Source: Hygrophila difformis
Taxonomy: Eukaryota > Streptophyta > Magnoliopsida > Lamiales > Acanthaceae
Assembly (NCBI GenBank): GCA_030278955.1
Contig: JAOANR010000010.1
Span: 15,731,086 to 15,795,085, forward strand
Direction: 5' to 3'
DNA length: 64,000 bases
In this document: piece by piece, positions 34,719-46,525 of the stretch
How positions within the stretch are numbered: position 1 is the stretch's first letter
Layout of the letters: each line of letters starts with the position of its first letter
The notes under the pieces: generated by a model
What the model was told of the DNA's origin: nothing
What the model saw: the letters and a program-made list of their open reading frames with translations, nothing else
Databases searched by the model: none
Program-made: the position numbers and the translations under genes

Positions 34719-35532
34719 TTCCCTCTAATCAACGAAAAGCCATCCGCCTATTCAAAGTTAACAGATCTCATTACCATACAAACATACAAACCTTCACATT
34801 CTGTCCCACAAACAGATACAACAAAAACAAACTAGGGAAAACACTACTAACTATAACCAATCTACCAATTGAACATTCTAACAACACAACATTTATCATT
34901 CTAAATCCCAAACAGCTTTCACAACATTCAATTTGCACCGATCACCAAATTACCCCACAATGTGCTCCTCATCCCACCTTCCCAATAATGCCTCGCCTCC
35001 TCTCACAATCACGGTCACCCACGCGTCGCTAATGCTAACCGAATACCTCCACCCACACCCCGTCCTAATCCTTCCACCATGCCCTAACTTCCAACCATAA
35101 CTCCTCCCTATCCGCCGCACCCGCTGTCTCCCTTTCCACCCATCATCTAAATGCCTAATCAAATTCAAATCTCGCACTCCCTAACTTAATTCCGTGGTAC
35201 GCCGCTCCCAACCACCGTCCCTCGCAAACCTCTGCCCCCCACCGATACACACATCTTCCAACGGAAACAAACGCAAAATATCGATATTTAGTGACTCAAA
35301 GCTTACTTACCTCGCTCTTACACTCCGTATCCGAACCTCGCACTCCACTGGCTCCTTCTCCGGTCGCCGTTGATCGGTCCACGCCGTTCAACCAAAAACT
35401 CAAGTTTTCCGACACCTTAATAGGGGAGATTGGACTGTTGGGGGAACGGTGGAAATTTGAAAGGTAAAGTATGGTTTTCTCATTTTTTATTATATTTGAT
35501 TTTCCATATTCTTTAACAATTCGTATTTGGGG
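34719..35532. other. Upstream region of the DUF1985-like pseudogene
   Basis: C-rich on the plus strand (CCCTCCC, CCACCG), as expected for a 5' UTR and promoter of the minus-strand gene. I see no independent gene. Confidence 0.4.
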
Positions 35533-35740
35533 GGTTTTTTCTAGGAAAAAAGGCCAATATAGTCCTTTTTTTACAAAAAAAGTCAAATCTGTCATTTTTT
35601 TATTTTTCTGCCCAATTGATCTGCTACATATACTAATTACGTCACAATTGGTCATTCACCCACTAATTATGCCCTAATTACATAATTTTTGGCCAAATTA
35701 GTCATTTTTTTTTCAAAAATCTAAATTGGTCCGTTATTAA
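35533..35740. repeat. Candidate MULE terminal repeat (right)
   Basis: On the plus strand it opens GGAAAAAAGGCCAATATAGTCC and closes AAATTGGTCC, the inverse order of 23404-23512. The repeated GGCCAA/TTGGTC words match the style of MULE termini. The length differs from the left copy and similarity is patchy. Confidence 0.4.
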
Positions 35741-35970
35741 TGTTTGCCCCATTTCATGCAGTCCAATGCACATTTCAAACCAGTAATAACTCAAATTCGG
35801 TATAAGTAAAATTCTAAATTTCGATATTTATAAACTACACGACGAGACAAATCTAATAAGATTCTACTTAGCTCATTTTAATTTGTATATCTATGTTTAA
35901 AATTTAAGTCAAAACAAGTGTGTGAATAGTAGCAAATTAGACAATTTAGTTATTAAAAAAAAGGAGGGAG
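35741..35970 (-). mobile_element. Stowaway MITE family A, truncated at the left
   Basis: The right end is GGAGGGAG|TA. The interior carries the reversed signature CTAATAAGATTCTACTTAGC. The left end is missing and abuts the candidate MULE terminus. Confidence 0.6.
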
Positions 35971-36085
35971 TATATCGCAATTGGTCTTCATTTTATTGAG
36001 AAACACCAAAACTACCGAACTCTAAAAGATGATCCATTTTTTTAATAACTACATTTTATGAAGATACACCATTTTATGCGATATA

Positions 36086-36152
36086 CTCCATCCATTTTTT
36101 AATAGCTACATTATCTAATTTGTTACTATTCACACACTTATTTTGACTTGGG
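36086..36152 (+). mobile_element. Stowaway MITE family A, left-end fragment
   Basis: Starts TA|CTCCATCCATTTTTTAATAG and continues through TTGTTACTATTCACACACTT, then stops at GACTTGGGGGGG. No right end. Confidence 0.55.
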
Positions 36153-36222
36153 GGGGTTTTTTGTGTTACGGTACGGAGAAATTATGTTTGGGGGGTTTTA
36201 CTCGAGTTTCCTGATTAAATAA

Positions 36223-37141
36223 TGTTGGGAACCAGTTTTGAGCAAATGTGTTCACAACCGATGTCTGAACTACTTTGTTGGACCAACCACATCATCTGGC
36301 GACAAACTATTTAAGGGAAGTGAAGCTGGCGAATTTGCAATGAGATTACGTCCAACGGCTAGCTAATTCCCTGCCCGGATAGTGCACACGAAGGATGGAA
36401 ACCAAGATCCATTAATCCGGGCAACTCCATTCTAAGGATCCGCAAATTTATGGAAAGAAAATCTCCTATCTTAGAATGGAGGAAATGTTGCTCTCTTCAA
36501 ATAGGACTGCCAAGGGAAGAAGGACCACGGCGAATTATTCACTGAAATCCTTGTGCATTCGAAAGCTATTGTAAAGAGAGAAAATTATCTTCCTTCCGTG
36601 TTCGTGAGTCTATCATCTTGAAGGAAGAAAATCGATCAACACTTCCTCGGGTGAATTGATCGATAATGTGCCAAAGTGTGCTTGATTGAAGTTGACAAAA
36701 TCAATCAAGGGTTTCGAGGAAGTCGTCAAACTCAAGAGCTTAATTGAAAAGATCAAGGAGAGTCGCCAACAGGTTTCTACCAAGGGCAAACTTGAAGGAG
36801 GAGCCTTCAAGGGATTGAAGCAAGGTCGGGGAGATCTTCACCAAGATAGGGGGAGTGTCTTGGTTTGACAATTCAGTCCGCTTGGTGATTGGAGTTGGGC
36901 GAAACACTTCACAATTGTTGTGATCAAGGATCAAACCAAAACAATTAGTGAATCTCCTGGATTGGTATCCCCCAGATGTAGGCTTGTGCCGAACTGGGTC
37001 AACAAACCTTGAGTTCTTTATTTTCACAGTTTATTTACTTTCCGCTGCTCTATTTCATAAACTGTTTAACGTGTCCACGAAAGGTGCTTGAACTAGTTTT
37101 CAGGACTACTTAATTGGTTATCCACGCTAAAGGACCTAACA
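36223..37141 (+). repeat. 5' LTR of the Sirevirus-type element
   Basis: Starts TGTTGGGAACCAG and ends GGACCTAACA. It serves as promoter and first transcribed region of the element. Confidence 0.95.
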
Positions 37142-37142
37142 A

Positions 37143-37156
37143 TTGGTATCAGAGCC
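37143..37156 (+). other. tRNA primer binding site
   Basis: TTGGTATCAGAGCC, one base after the 5' LTR, is the usual initiator-Met tRNA site of plant Copia elements. Reverse transcription of the element RNA would begin here. Confidence 0.9.
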
Positions 37157-37189
37157 ACACGCTTTGGAAAGCGAGATCCAGACAAAGGC

Positions 37190-40100
37190 ATGGAAAACCA
37201 AGGCGGATCTGTAACCAGACCACCATTGCTCGATGGATCAAACTATGCATATTGGAAAGATCAAATGGAGGCTTTCCTCATTGCTTTGGACGAAGGGGCT
37301 TGGGATGCAATAGAAAACCAATACCATCCACCAGTGAAAGAAGAAGATGGTGTAAAAACACTCAAACCAAGGAGTGAATGGACTGCTGCTGAGAAGCTTG
37401 TCGCTTCAAAAAACTCCAAAGCCTTGAATGCAATTCACAATGCTCTCACAAAAGATCAATACAGGCTTATCGCTGGATGTAAGATTGCATATGATGTCTG
37501 GACTACTTTAGCCAATACCTACGAGGGTATGGCTCCGGTAAAGAAATCTAGAATCATTACTCTTGATGCACAATTTCATAAGATTTCTATGGATGATAAT
37601 GAGTCTGTCGGCCAATATATTGGTCGTATCCGTGATCTAACCAACCAAGCTCTTCAGCTTGGCAAAGTATATTCTCAACAGGACATTGTAGGAAAAATCA
37701 TTGGGACGCTTCCGGAAAGGTTCAATGCAAAGGTTGCAGCACTTGAGCTATACAAAGACTTTGATAAATTGCAGGTTGATGAACTAATGGGAATCCTACA
37801 ATCATGGGAAATGGATCACTGCCCCAGGACCAAAAGTAAACCAGTGGCATTCAAATCCACGACCAAGGATGAGGAAGATTTCTCCATGGAAAATCATGAT
37901 GACTTCAGTGACGAAGAAGAACTGGCCATGCTGTCCAAAAGGCTAAACCAGATCATCAAGAACCGTAGATCTAGATTCAACTCCTCCATGAAGAAGGATA
38001 CCGGGACATCAAACTCTAAATCCACTCAGAAAGGGTCGAAGTCTCTCGACAAAAATAAATCAAAATCTTCAAGGATTGAGGATGACAAAGAGATCATATG
38101 CTTTGAATGTGGGGGAAGAGGCCATATGAAAAAAGACTGTGCTAACCTCAGACCAAAGGAGTCCAGCAAATCCTATCAAGTAACATTTAGTGACTCTGAA
38201 GATGAGAAGGAGTCTGATGAACATGGTGTAAACTATGGAGTAGCCTTCGTCGGCACATGGGATTCTGACAGTGATGATGAACCCGAAACAGGTATGGGTC
38301 CCAACTCAGTCAATATGGTTTCCTCTAACATGATTCACTCTTGTGCCAGGAATCAAGATGAAAACGTCAGTAAACTCAATGATCTCTACGAAGAAACGTT
38401 CGAGAAGCTGGAAATATCCATTGCTGAATCAGTAGAATTACATGTCGAGAATGAAAGGCTAAAGGAACAACTCCAGAGTCTCACATGCAAAAATCAGGAA
38501 CTTGAAAAGGCGTCCACAGAACTGTCTGGACTGGTGAATGAACTCCGGGAGAAAAATGCTGAGCTTCAGAAAGAAAACAAGGAACTGGAGGTTGAAAAAG
38601 TTGACTATAAACTGTGGTACTATAGTATGCTTGGAAAGAAAGACGCTCTTCACACAGAACTCACCGAAGTTCAAGAGAAACTTGCCAAGGCTGAAAGCAC
38701 TCTGGCGGCTCTAAACAAAGGAAAAGCCAAGTTAGATGATGTAATTGCTATGGGAAGACCGAGCAACAACAAACAAGGCTTGGGATATCAAGCCTCAACT
38801 TCTCGTGGAGAAAAGAAGAGCAAGTTTGTGTCCGGAGGAATGCTAAGTGAACCCCGAACTATCAAGAGATATTTCCATTCTGTAGGAAGAAACAAATGGA
38901 CAAGGAGACCTCCACCTCCAATCCCACTCAGATGTGATTACTGCAAGCTTGAAGGACACAAAACCAAAAACTGTGGAATTTTGGTAAAAGATCTGCAAAC
39001 AGGGAAACCCATCATCTGGCCAAATGATAAAATCAAGATGAAGCTGATCTCCATCAAGTGCGAATGGGTCCCTAAAATTCAGAACAAATGTCACGTTGCC
39101 TTTCTTTCACAAAAGAAGAATACTGCAGACAAAGTGTGGTACTTCGACAGTGGATGTTCTAAACACATGACAGGAGAAAGAAGTCTGCTCAAGCACTACA
39201 AAGAAATTAATGGAGGATTCGTTGTTTTTGGAGATGGGAAAAAGGGTGCCCTGATTGGTCAAGGGACCATTGAGAACAATGGCTCGAAGGAACTGTCACC
39301 TGTTTTCTTTGTTGATGGACTCCAAGCTAACTTGATAAGCATCAGTCAATTGTGTGATGAGGACCTTGTGGTGCAGTTTACCAAGAAAGATTGTCAAGTG
39401 CTCAATCAAGATCAAGAATGCATTATGAGAGGTTTGCGCTCTAAAAATAATTGCTATCATCTTGTTCAAACTTGCAATTTTGGTGCAGCTGCAGGTAAGG
39501 ATCACATCACACTTTGGCATGAAAAGCTTGGACATCTTAACTTTAAAGATCTTATCAAACTCAGCAGAACCGGGGCAGTCAAAGGTCTTCCTCAATTCAA
39601 TAAATCAAGTATAGTCCTCTGCAACGAGTGTGCCAAGAACAAACAGCATAGGAGTTCACACAAACTATCTGAACTCCCTGGATCAACCAAGTGTCTTGAC
39701 CTACTGCACATGGACCTTATTGGTCCAATGGAAGTTGAAAGCTTGGGAGGTAAAAAATATATCTTTGTATGTATTGATGATTACTCCAGGTACACTTGGA
39801 TAGATTTTCTCAGGGAAAAAGGCGACACATTCAAAGCCTTCGAGAAGTTGTGCAATCGACTCATGACCGAAAAGGACACCAAGATAAAACGGATTCGAAG
39901 TGATCATGGACGAGAATTTGAAAATCAATCCTTTGAAGAATACTGTGCTGCACATGGGATTAAGCATGAATATTCGGCGCCAAAAACACCTCAACAAAAC
40001 GGAGTAGTTGAAAGAAGAAATCGAACCCTACAAGAAATGTCTAGGGTGATGCTCAACTCGAAGAAAGTGGCTGAATTCCTTTGGGCCGAAGCCGTGAACA

Positions 40101-42193
40101 CAGCTTGCTACACCATAAATCGAGTCTACTTAAGGCCAAACTCTCTTATGACTCCATATGAGATTTGGAACGGTAAAAAGACCTCAATTACTTACTTTCA
40201 TATTTTTGGTAGCAAATGTTTTGTTCTGAATGACAGGGAACATGTTGGGAAGTTCCAAGAAAAAAGCAATGAAGGAATATTTGTGGGATACTCTACTACA
40301 AGTCGTGCATATAGAGTATATCTTCCTAAGACAAGGAAAGTACTGGAGTCCACAAATGTGATCATAGAAGATGTGACCAGCAAAGAAGATGTTCCTCCTC
40401 ATGATGATGAAACTCCCAGTAGTCAGGATGATCAACACTGCTCAACTCCACCCACTCCTGATGAACAGTCCAACAAAAGAGTCCAGACGCCTAGTATGGA
40501 CACCTCGTCACGAGAAGCAGAACCTCAAAAGGACCTAAATGGACGGATTCACAAGCATCATGACCCTGAAGACATTATTGGTGATGTAAATGAAAGGAGA
40601 AAGACTCGAGGGAAAAAGATCGACTTTAAAGAGCTTGCAGGCTTGCACTGCTACACTTCAAAGATCGAACCCTCAAGAGTTGAAGAAGCACTTCAAGATG
40701 AACACTGGATAAGTGCTATGCAGGATGAACTACTCCAGTTTGAAAGAAATGAAGTCTGGACCCTAGTTGAACGACCTCAAGACAAGAACATAATCGGAAC
40801 AAAGTGGATCTTTCGCAACAAAAGTGATGAAAAAGGGAACATTACTAGAAACAAAGCTCGATTGGTTGCTCAAGGTTACACCCAAGTCGAAGGTGTCGAC
40901 TTCAGTGAAACATTTGCACCTGTAGCAAGACTTGAAGCTGTCCGACTACTACTATCGATCGCATGCTCGCTAGGATTCAAGCTTTTTCAAATGGATGTCA
41001 AAAGTGCCTTCCTAAACGGCTGGCTGAATGAGGAAGTATACGTGGAACAACCTAAAGGATTTGAAGACCCCCATCATCCTCAACATGTCTACAAGCTCAA
41101 CAAGGCACTCTATGGGCTAAAACAAGCTCCTAGGGCCTGGTACGAAAGGCTCTCCAAATACCTGCTTGAACACGGATTCGAAAGAGGGAGCTTGGACAAG
41201 ACACTCTTTATCAAAAGAGAGAACAAAGGGATCCTCATTGCTCAAGTCTACGTCGATGACATTGTCTTTGGATCAACACACCATGTGCTCAAAGACCAGT
41301 TCATCGAAATAATGGGTAAGGAATTTGAAATGAGCATGGTAGGAGAACTAACTTACTTTCTTGGCTTGCAGGTTACTCAGAAGAAAGATGGAATATTTCT
41401 AAGCCAAACCAAGTATGCCCGAAACATTGTTAAAAAATTCGGCATGGAGTCCAGCAAACCAGCTCGAACGCCTATAGGGACTAATGACAAAATGAGCAAA
41501 GATCCTAGTGGTCAGAGTGTTGATCAGAAACTCTATCGAAGCATCATCGGAAGCCTTCTATATCTTGCTGCAAGTAGACCAGACATAAGCTATGCAGTAG
41601 GAGTTTGTGCTCGTTACCAAGCCGACCCCAAGGAATCACATCTAAAGGCTGCCAAACGAGTGATCAAATATATCTCAGGAACCAGTGATCTTGGTATTTG
41701 GTACTCTAAAGAGTCTAATCTCTCATTACTTGGCTATAGTGATGCAGATTGGGCAGGTGATGCGGATGATCGAAAAAGCACAACCGGAGGATGTTTTTAC
41801 ATTGGAACTAACCTAGTCAGTTGGTACAGCAAGAAACAAAGCTCCATATCCCTATCAACTGCTGAGGCCGAATACATTGCTGCTGGAAGTTGTTGTGCAC
41901 AATTGCTATGGATGAAGCAAATGATGCTAGATTATGGAATCGACCAAGAAGTCCTCACCATACTATGTGACAACATGAGTGCGATCAACATCTCCAAAAA
42001 TCCTGTTCAACATGGGAGAACAAAGCACATTGAACTCAGACATCACTTCATAAGAGATCTTGTTGAAGAAGGAATGGTGTCCATCCAACATGTCGGAACT
42101 ACTGAGCAACATGCGGATATTTTTACTAAGGCACTGGATCGAGAGAGATTCGAAAAATTGAGAAGAGATCTTGGCCTATGCACGATCACATAA
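37190..42193 (+). CDS. Copia gag-pol polyprotein, 1667 aa, intact
   Basis: A single open frame. Order: gag N-terminal region ([17 protein letters not shown], about residues 13-30); zinc knuckle [14 protein letters not shown] (about 303); a long coiled coil (about 395-530); a second knuckle [14 protein letters not shown] (about 583); protease with [13 protein letters not shown] (about 652); pre-integrase [12 protein letters not shown]; integrase with its three acidic positions in [15 protein letters not shown] and [12 protein letters not shown]; reverse transcriptase with [10 protein letters not shown] (about 1355); RNase H with YSDADWAGD (about 1516) and [12 protein letters not shown]. All signature residues I can check are present, so the copy may be able to move itself. 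Start: first ATG after the primer site, 34 bp downstream. Confidence 0.95.
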   Translation: MENQGGSVTRPPLLDGSNYAYWKDQMEAFLIALDEGAWDAIENQYHPPVKEEDGVKTLKPRSEWTAAEKLVASKNSKALNAIHNALTKDQYRLIAGCKIAYDVWTTLANTYEGMAPVKKSRIITLDAQFHKISMDDNESVGQYIGRIRDLTNQALQLGKVYSQQDIVGKIIGTLPERFNAKVAALELYKDFDKLQVDELMGILQSWEMDHCPRTKSKPVAFKSTTKDEEDFSMENHDDFSDEEELAMLSKRLNQIIKNRRSRFNSSMKKDTGTSNSKSTQKGSKSLDKNKSKSSRIEDDKEIICFECGGRGHMKKDCANLRPKESSKSYQVTFSDSEDEKESDEHGVNYGVAFVGTWDSDSDDEPETGMGPNSVNMVSSNMIHSCARNQDENVSKLNDLYEETFEKLEISIAESVELHVENERLKEQLQSLTCKNQELEKASTELSGLVNELREKNAELQKENKELEVEKVDYKLWYYSMLGKKDALHTELTEVQEKLAKAESTLAALNKGKAKLDDVIAMGRPSNNKQGLGYQASTSRGEKKSKFVSGGMLSEPRTIKRYFHSVGRNKWTRRPPPPIPLRCDYCKLEGHKTKNCGILVKDLQTGKPIIWPNDKIKMKLISIKCEWVPKIQNKCHVAFLSQKKNTADKVWYFDSGCSKHMTGERSLLKHYKEINGGFVVFGDGKKGALIGQGTIENNGSKELSPVFFVDGLQANLISISQLCDEDLVVQFTKKDCQVLNQDQECIMRGLRSKNNCYHLVQTCNFGAAAGKDHITLWHEKLGHLNFKDLIKLSRTGAVKGLPQFNKSSIVLCNECAKNKQHRSSHKLSELPGSTKCLDLLHMDLIGPMEVESLGGKKYIFVCIDDYSRYTWIDFLREKGDTFKAFEKLCNRLMTEKDTKIKRIRSDHGREFENQSFEEYCAAHGIKHEYSAPKTPQQNGVVERRNRTLQEMSRVMLNSKKVAEFLWAEAVNTACYTINRVYLRPNSLMTPYEIWNGKKTSITYFHIFGSKCFVLNDREHVGKFQEKSNEGIFVGYSTTSRAYRVYLPKTRKVLESTNVIIEDVTSKEDVPPHDDETPSSQDDQHCSTPPTPDEQSNKRVQTPSMDTSSREAEPQKDLNGRIHKHHDPEDIIGDVNERRKTRGKKIDFKELAGLHCYTSKIEPSRVEEALQDEHWISAMQDELLQFERNEVWTLVERPQDKNIIGTKWIFRNKSDEKGNITRNKARLVAQGYTQVEGVDFSETFAPVARLEAVRLLLSIACSLGFKLFQMDVKSAFLNGWLNEEVYVEQPKGFEDPHHPQHVYKLNKALYGLKQAPRAWYERLSKYLLEHGFERGSLDKTLFIKRENKGILIAQVYVDDIVFGSTHHVLKDQFIEIMGKEFEMSMVGELTYFLGLQVTQKKDGIFLSQTKYARNIVKKFGMESSKPARTPIGTNDKMSKDPSGQSVDQKLYRSIIGSLLYLAASRPDISYAVGVCARYQADPKESHLKAAKRVIKYISGTSDLGIWYSKESNLSLLGYSDADWAGDADDRKSTTGGCFYIGTNLVSWYSKKQSSISLSTAEAEYIAAGSCCAQLLWMKQMMLDYGIDQEVLTILCDNMSAINISKNPVQHGRTKHIELRHHFIRDLVEEGMVSIQHVGTTEQHADIFTKALDRERFEKLRRDLGLCTIT

Positions 42194-42628
42194 AATCCCA
42201 AAAATTGCGGAATAAGTTTTACTTTATGCTATTTCCTTATATTTAGTTATTCTATATTTTATTACCTTAATTATGTTATTCTTACTATTTTGTTAAGACT
42301 GTTTCGCAGGATCTCATTACTAAGGAAGTGAATCTCCACAATTTTCAAATTCAAAATTGATGTGACAGGCCGGACTGACAAGAACCGAGGCGGGAACGGT
42401 TAATTGCACAACTTCATTCAAAAAACGTGATGATTGCAGTTATGGGAAGTTGTGATTCACTTACCATTTTCATATCAAGGGAAGTTGCAAATCAAATTCA
42501 CAGATTTCATTGTGATCAAGTTGCCTAAAATCCTCTTCTCTCTCGGTCTCATATACTCTCCCTCGTTCAGCTTCAAAATCATACACTACTCTTCACTTGC
42601 TCTTGTCAAAAGCTTTCTCTTTCAGACA
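42194..42628 (+). other. Spacer between gag-pol and the second ORF
   Basis: AT-rich, non-coding. It may contain signals for a separate or spliced transcript of the second ORF, but none is recognisable. Confidence 0.4.
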
Positions 42629-45013
42629 ATGGTAAAGACACGCGGAAGCTAAGGTTCCAAATCACAAGGCCCGACTCCCTCCTCTACTGCTGGAAGTAAG
42701 AAGGCCATCTCACCCGAAGAATCAAGTGCCAAGGGTCGTGCGAAGGCTGTTCAGAAGGCAATCATGGAACAAACTGTTTCTGAAACTCCATCCATAGTCC
42801 CTGTTCCATTCCCTTCGTCATCGCCTTCAACTGCTGGAGGAAAAGGATCCACTGTAGCTGTTCAAGACCCGCTCGACATTCGAGCCGAAGTTGCTGGTGC
42901 CGCTGCTTTAAAGAAGAAAGACTTGGAGGCTCCAAAGACGAAAGGAAAAACTGTTTCAACCGCTAAAACAAGAGAGAAGGCAGTTGCTAAGAAGAACGCA
43001 TCGATAAGTGAACTGGTCGATACGGAGGTTACCAAAGCACTGGAACCCCTGGATTCCATACTGGCGAACCTTCCATCCATGGGATCTGAACCTGCAACCA
43101 CAACCACTGCTCCAACTAAAAGCACCGAAGTCACTGCCAAAGATGCACAGAAGGTGTCCACTACAAAGCTCAAGAAGAAAACTCCTGCGAAGAAGGCCAC
43201 CATAGAACCAAGTGTCGTGACTGACCCTGCTCCTGTCACCACCACTGAGGCAACCCCTGAAGAACCACTTCAGATCACTGCACCGGACACCCAAACCAGT
43301 TCACCTAAGGAGACCGAACCAGTCACTGAACCACTCGACGAAGAAGAACTCGATTCAGATTATATACAAGAAGATGCAGATGAGAGCTCTGGAGACGAAT
43401 CGATGATCGACATAAGTGATGATGAGAAGGAGTATGCTGTGAATCTGATCACGGAAGAAATTGCCTGGACTGCCAGTCAGAAAAGAAAGCACATGCTGAG
43501 ACCAGAACCAAAGGAAACTGTGCCTGCCACACAACCTGTTCAAACTGAAATTGAACAGGTAGAAGAAGAAGAAGAAGATGAGGAATCTTCAAGCTCTGAT
43601 GACGAAGTGAGCAAAGAATCTGGAGGAGACACGGAACACCTTCAGGAGAATGCCCCTGATCCAACTGAGGGGGAGAACCCAACTGAAGATAAGTCCGAAG
43701 AATTGGGATCCCAAGATACCCAAAGCGGAGATGAAGAATCCCAGGAAGAATCTGAAGAGGATGAAGATGAATCCGAAGAAAAGGTTGATGATGATGCTGA
43801 AGAAGATTCAGTAGAAGAAGTTGAACCACAGACTGAGCCACGTGTACCAACTCCGCCTGCCAGGAGTTCTCCAAAGGAGTCCGAACCCAAAAAGCGGACT
43901 CGTTCTGAACCAGAAGCATCCGGAAAAGCCTCTGGAGTCAAGAAACGGAGGATCGCTGAATCCTCCTCTGAGGAACATGAGCCAGAGATCATCGATGCTG
44001 AGAACGCCATTTCCATTGACTTCTACTATGAAGTGTCTAAGCATTACTTTGCTACTGTTCTGGAGAAGATGAAGGTTCACCATGAGATACGCTTTGCTGC
44101 TGAACGCTATGAGGAAATGGGATGGCACAAGTACCTGGAAGACAGGTCACTTTTGTTCTGGGGAACTGAGATCAAGCAGTACAAGGGACAGCTAGTTAGG
44201 CATTTTTATGCAAACCTGAGCTCTGAAGTCCTCACCACCAAAAGCCCCTGGTTCGAACTCAGCTATGCTCATGGGGAGTTATTTGAACTCAAGGCTAGGG
44301 CTCTGAATCGCTTTCTCCAGGTACCCCGAACTACTCTGAAATCTGTCTACTCTCGAAGTGCAAAATTTCCTATGAACACCATTGCTGAAACACTCACTGG
44401 AGTTCAAGGGAAAAGGTTTCAAGGAAAGGGGTTGAGTGCAGGTGTTTTGACTCAGAAATTTTCCATGCTTTATAAATTATGTGCTCATAATATCATGCCC
44501 ACTGCTAACCACTCTGTAGTGTCCAAAAGCATGTGTAAATTGTTGTTTGCTATAGACCAAAAGTATGAGATCAATTATGGAGCACTTGTGCTCAATCAAA
44601 TGTTGGTCTTTGCTGGAAAAGTCAAGAGGAAGTACAACACCACACTTCCGTTCCCTGGCCTCATCTCGGAGTACCTGAAGCATCCCCACATCGTTGGTAG
44701 CAAACATGATCGTCCTGAGGATATTGCAGACTTCAAGCTCTCTGCCCACTTTGCCAAAAAGAAGCCCGATTTGGCTGGACCAGGAGGCAGGATTCCTGCA
44801 AAGGATGCCTTCTCAATGCTCCGTGAGAACCTCACTGACCACATCAATCATCTTAAGGTTCTGGAAGCTCAAGTGCACCAGCAAGTCGAAAATGCTGAAA
44901 AGATGTTCAGACAGCTTCCTGACGTTTGGTCTGATGAAGATGAGCCATTGGATACCAATCCAGAGGAGGAGTCCAGCGAATCTGATGCTGCTTCCTCTTA
45001 TGACTCGGAGTGA
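42629..45013 (+). CDS. Second ORF after pol in the Sirevirus-type element
   Basis: An open frame of 749 codons runs from ATG 42764. The same frame has an earlier ATG at 42629 (MVKTRGS) followed by a TAA at 42650-42652, so the original start may have been lost. The first about 400 residues are low complexity: Thr/Pro/Lys-rich, then long Glu/Asp/Ser stretches (EEEEDEESSSSDDE), then a basic KKRTRSEPEASGK patch. The rest (about 414-690) looks folded: FYYEVSKHYFATVLEKMKVH, WFELSYAHGELFELKARALN, MLYKLCAHNIMPTANHSVV. It recalls the 'putative plant transposon protein' type of domain. It occupies the position called env-like in SIRE1, but I see no signal peptide or membrane helix, so an envelope role is not supported. 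Confidence 0.75.
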
Positions 45014-45450
45014 TGTGCCCTTTTTGGGCAGATGTGTGCCAGAGGGGGAGTAAAGTTGACCAACCAATTTTTTGCGTACCTCTGGACACTTAAAGAAGAG
45101 AAGTCTGAACTACTTCTGCTACTGATGGGTAACTTTTTCTGTCTTACTTTTGAACTGTCTTCGTTTTGTTTTTGCTGGACATTTGCACTATGGCCTGTAA
45201 TAATTAAATTGTGATCTTACTTGCTTTATCTTATTGCCATGTGCCTGTTTTGATGTAAATGCTCCTAGAACTTTTGATAGGATATCTTGTACGGAGCATT
45301 AGAATAGTTTGTCTTGAATTGGGTATCATTGTAATTGGTGGTTGGGTTTCAATGGGATATTTTCTACATTCCTTGTTATTGTTTTGATTGTTTGGACATC
45401 GGTTGAGTCAACTCTTATACTGGCCCACATTCTGCCAAAAAGGGGGAGAT
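45014..45450 (+). other. 3' untranslated part and polypurine tract of the Sirevirus-type element
   Basis: Contains GCCAGAGGGGGAGTAAAG at about 45038 and the functional tract AAAAAGGGGGAGA at about 45437-45449, directly before the 3' LTR. The earlier tract looks like a duplicate polypurine motif. Confidence 0.65.
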
Positions 45451-46369
45451 TGTTGGGAACCAGTTTTGAGCAAATGTGTTCACAACCGATGTCTGAACTA
45501 CTTTGTTGGACCAACCACATCATCTGGCGACAAACTATTTAAGGGAAGTGAAGCTGGCGAATTTGCAATGAGATTACGTCCAACGGCTAGCTAATTCCCT
45601 GCCCGGATAGTGCACACGAAGGATGGAAACCAAGATCCATTAATCCGGGCAACTCCATTCTAAGGATCCGCAAATTTATGAAAAGAAAATCTCCTATCTT
45701 AGAATGGAGGAAATGTTGCTCTCTTCAAATAGGACTGCCAAGGGAAGAAGGACCACGGCGAATTATTCACTGAAATCCTTGTGCATTCGAAAGCTATTGT
45801 AAAGAGAGAAAATTATCTTCCTTCCGTGTTCGTGAGTCTATCATCTTGAAGGAAGAAAATCGATCAACACTTCCTCGGGTGAATTGATCGATAATGTGCC
45901 AAAGTGTGCTTGATTGAAGTTGACAAAATCAATCAAGGGTTTCGAGGAAGTCGTCAAACTCAAGAGCTTAATTGAAAAGATCAAGGAGAGTCGCCAACAG
46001 GTTTCTACCAAGGGCAAACTTGAAGGAGGAGCCTTCAAGGGATTGAAGCAAGGTCGGGGAGATCTTCACCAAGATAGGGGGAGTGTCTTGGTTTGACAAT
46101 TCAGTCCGCTTGGTGATTGGAGTTGGGCGAAACACTTCACAATTGTTGTGATCAAGGATCAAACCAAAACAATTAGTGAATCTCCTGGATTGGTATCCCC
46201 CAGATGTAGGCTTGTGCCGAACTGGGTCAACAAACCTTGAGTTCTTTATTTTCACAGTTTATTTACTTTCCGCTGCTCTATTTCATAAACTGTTTAACGT
46301 GTCCACGAAAGGTGCTTGAACTAGTTTTCAGGACTACTTAATTGGTTATCCACGCTAAAGGACCTAACA
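45451..46369 (+). repeat. 3' LTR of the Sirevirus-type element
   Basis: Same length as the 5' LTR (919 bp). It ends only about 160 bp upstream of the next host gene. Confidence 0.95.
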
Positions 46370-46525
46370 AATAATAATAGTAATAATTTATCAATTGAAT
46401 TGAGTGAGTATACTTATACAACTAACTGACTGACTAACTATTCTTGTAACTGTAAATCACCCATGTTACTCTTGGTTTTCAGGAGTTGGTAGATTAATTA
46501 GCTGCTAATTAGCAATTAGCAATCG

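Larger units (their letters stand above)
36223..46369 (+). mobile_element. Sirevirus-type Ty1/copia retrotransposon, complete, 10,147 bp
   Basis: Two 919-bp LTRs differ at one site that I noticed (near 36450/45680). They are flanked by a perfect 5-bp duplication AATAA (36218-36222 and 46370-46374). An initiator-Met-type primer site (TTGGTATCAGAGCC) follows the 5' LTR, and a purine tract AAAAAGGGGGAGA precedes the 3' LTR. It has one intact 1667-aa gag-pol frame and a second large ORF after pol. Large size, a coiled-coil gag and an ORF after pol are hallmarks of Sirevirus (SIRE/Maximus) elements. Near-identical LTRs indicate very recent insertion. Confidence 0.95.

Noticed and set aside
42862..44128. 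Long minus-strand open frames opposite the second ORF of the Sirevirus-type element
   Set aside because: They mirror the Glu/Ser/Asp-rich codons of the plus-strand ORF and are Ser/Phe-rich with no family character.
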